Below are positions 63,103 through 64,000 of a stretch of 64,000 bases of DNA, in pieces (positions within the stretch are counted from its first letter, which is position 1; each line of letters begins with the position of its first letter). Below the pieces are notes generated by a model. The model was not told where the DNA came from. It searched no databases and saw only the letters and a program-made list of their open reading frames with translations. The translations under genes and the position numbers were made by a program. Source of the DNA: Yoonia sp034652275 (GTDB taxonomy: Bacteria; Pseudomonadota; Alphaproteobacteria; Rhodobacterales; Rhodobacteraceae); NCBI RefSeq assembly GCF_034652275.1, contig NZ_JAXIWG010000003.1:1-64000 (forward strand), read 5' to 3'.

Positions 63103-63471
63103 GTGGCACGTATTGCCGGCGTAAACATCCCGACTGCAAAGCGGGTTCCAATCGCCCTGACATATATCACTGGTATTGGCCCTGCCATTGCCGAACAGAT
63201 CTGCGAAGCAACCAACATCGACCGCGCCCGTCGCGTGAACGATCTGTCGGACGCAGAAATCCTGACGATCCGCGAATTCATCGACGCGAACCTCACCGTC
63301 GAAGGTGACCTGCGTCGTGAAACCCAGATGAACATCAAGCGCCTGATGGACCTTGGCTGCTACCGTGGCCTGCGTCACCGTCGCAACCTGCCGGTGCGCG
63401 GTCAGCGGACCCACACCAACGCGCGCACACGCAAGGGCCCTGCAAAGGCCATTGCTGGCAAGAAGAAATAA
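63103..63471 (+). CDS. rpsM: 30S ribosomal protein S13
   Basis: S13 (122 residues) contacts tRNA and L5 across the subunit interface. It has ARIAGVNIPTAKRVPIALTY, ITGIGPAIAEQICE and the basic ending LPVRGQRTHTNARTRKGPAK. The start is GTG at 63103 with AAAAGGAA upstream; an earlier in-frame start at 63034 would add 23 leader residues and is rejected. Confidence 0.96.
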   Translation: MARIAGVNIPTAKRVPIALTYITGIGPAIAEQICEATNIDRARRVNDLSDAEILTIREFIDANLTVEGDLRRETQMNIKRLMDLGCYRGLRHRRNLPVRGQRTHTNARTRKGPAKAIAGKKK

Positions 63472-63484
63472 GGGGACCTGACAG

Positions 63485-63874
63485 ATGGCACGCGATACCA
63501 AACGCACCAAAAAGAAGGTTTCCAAGAACATCGCCGCTGGCGTTGCTCATGTGAATTCTTCGTTCAACAACACCAAGATCCTGATTTCCGACGTGCAGGG
63601 CAATGCGATCGCATGGTCGTCCGCTGGCACGATGGGTTTCAAAGGGTCGCGGAAATCCACGCCTTATGCCGCTCAGATGGCTGCGGAAGATGCGGGCAAG
63701 AAAGCACAAGACCACGGCGTCAAGACGCTGGAAGTCGAAGTGCAGGGTCCCGGTTCCGGCCGCGAATCCGCGCTGCGCGCACTGGCCGCTGTCGGCTTCA
63801 ACATCACGTCGATCCGTGATGTGACCCCGATGGCGCACAACGGCTGCCGCCCGCCAAAGCGCCGCCGCGTCTGA
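63485..63874 (+). CDS. rpsK: 30S ribosomal protein S11
   Basis: S11 (129 residues) lies on the 30S platform. It has ARDTKRTKKKVSKNIAAGVA, FNNTKILISDVQGNAIAWSS and the C-terminal SIRDVTPMAHNGCRPPKRRR. It is 13 bases after rpsM. A U-tract-less hairpin follows, before rpoA; rpsD is not between them. Confidence 0.97.
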   Translation: MARDTKRTKKKVSKNIAAGVAHVNSSFNNTKILISDVQGNAIAWSSAGTMGFKGSRKSTPYAAQMAAEDAGKKAQDHGVKTLEVEVQGPGSGRESALRALAAVGFNITSIRDVTPMAHNGCRPPKRRRV

Positions 63875-63888
63875 ACCACTCCGAACGC

Positions 63889-63922
63889 ATTGGGGTCGTG
63901 CATCTTTTTGCACGGCCCCAAT
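63889..63922 (+). promoter_or_regulatory. Hairpin between rpsK and rpoA
   Basis: Fourteen-base arms ATTGGGGTCGTGCA and TGCACGGCCCCAAT with one G-U pair and a TCTTTT loop. There is no U-tract after it. It resembles the rplL-rpoB hairpin in placement and could be a partial terminator or an RNase site. Confidence 0.55.
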
Positions 63923-63988
63923 CCGTCATTTTGAAACCTCGGGCGTTTGCCTTTTTGGACATGAAGGCAAACAAGGATGGAGGGACAT

Positions 63989-64000
63989 ATGATCCACAAG
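63989..64000 (+). CDS. rpoA: RNA polymerase subunit alpha, first codons
   Basis: ATG ATC CAC AAG (MIHK) begins at 63989 after GGAGGGAC, and the window ends there. MIHKNW is the usual alphaproteobacterial RpoA start, and the position after rpsK matches the alpha operon, so the call rests on context and four codons. Confidence 0.75.

Overview
The window is a GC-rich alphaproteobacterial chromosome segment. It most resembles the Rhodobacteraceae/Roseobacter group, judged from the pckA/chvI-chvG-hprK-rapZ-PTS cluster, a probable (2S)-methylsuccinyl-CoA dehydrogenase, the short adenylate kinase, a HIG1-like small membrane protein and the style of the ribosomal protein operons. It is almost all housekeeping DNA. 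I see no CRISPR array, no transposase, no prophage and no rRNA; the only tRNA is tRNA-Trp(CCA).

Layout. (1) 1-3062: end of lepB, then rnc, era and a DUF1491 gene overlapping by 4 bases each, a terminator, and recO. (2) 3059-8938: NAD-dependent epimerase/reductase, probable mcd, a TauE/SafE permease, a DUF3859 secreted protein and pckA. (3) 9234-13664: chvI-chvG, then hprK, rapZ, a mannose-type EIIA and HPr in one tightly packed operon. This is the alphaproteobacterial regulatory PTS, divergent from pckA. (4) 13739-19182: 3-hydroxybutyryl-CoA dehydrogenase, a DUF6473 gene, etfBA, a PduO-type cobalamin adenosyltransferase, a HIG1-like protein and an SDR. (5) 19280-25550: parC, first tuf gene, a CatB-like acetyltransferase, a DUF374 acyltransferase, tRNA-Trp and a sulfotransferase-like protein. 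(6) 25605-39646: secE, nusG, rplKA, an inverted PAS-GGDEF-EAL gene, rplJL and rpoBC. (7) 39722-46665: a DMT transporter, a lipoprotein, the str operon (rpsL, rpsG, fusA, second tuf) and a DUF1275 protein. (8) 46939-64000: S10-spc-alpha cluster from rpsJ to the first codons of rpoA.

The ribosomal cluster keeps the classical gene order but is cut into segments by unrelated genes at rplW/rplB, rplP/rpmC and rpmD/rplO. Each break has a U-tract terminator after the upstream block and a sigma70-like promoter before the next. Eight such promoters can be read in the window. All have exactly 17-base spacers and -10 hexamers ending in a base other than T (TATACG, TAAACG, TAAACA, TAACCC, TAACCA), which fits the CarD-dependent promoter style described for Rhodobacter.

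The other cross-window signals are a family of GTAGGG...CCCTAC palindromes placed just after stop codons, a double AT-rich palindrome between rpoB and rpoC, U-tract-less hairpins before rpoB and rpoA, and two tuf genes that are identical except for a local patch and two further residues. I did not find a convincing new multi-gene system. The most open leads are the AT-rich two-gene islet in rplW/rplB, the repeat family, and the RNA structures next to the RNA polymerase genes.
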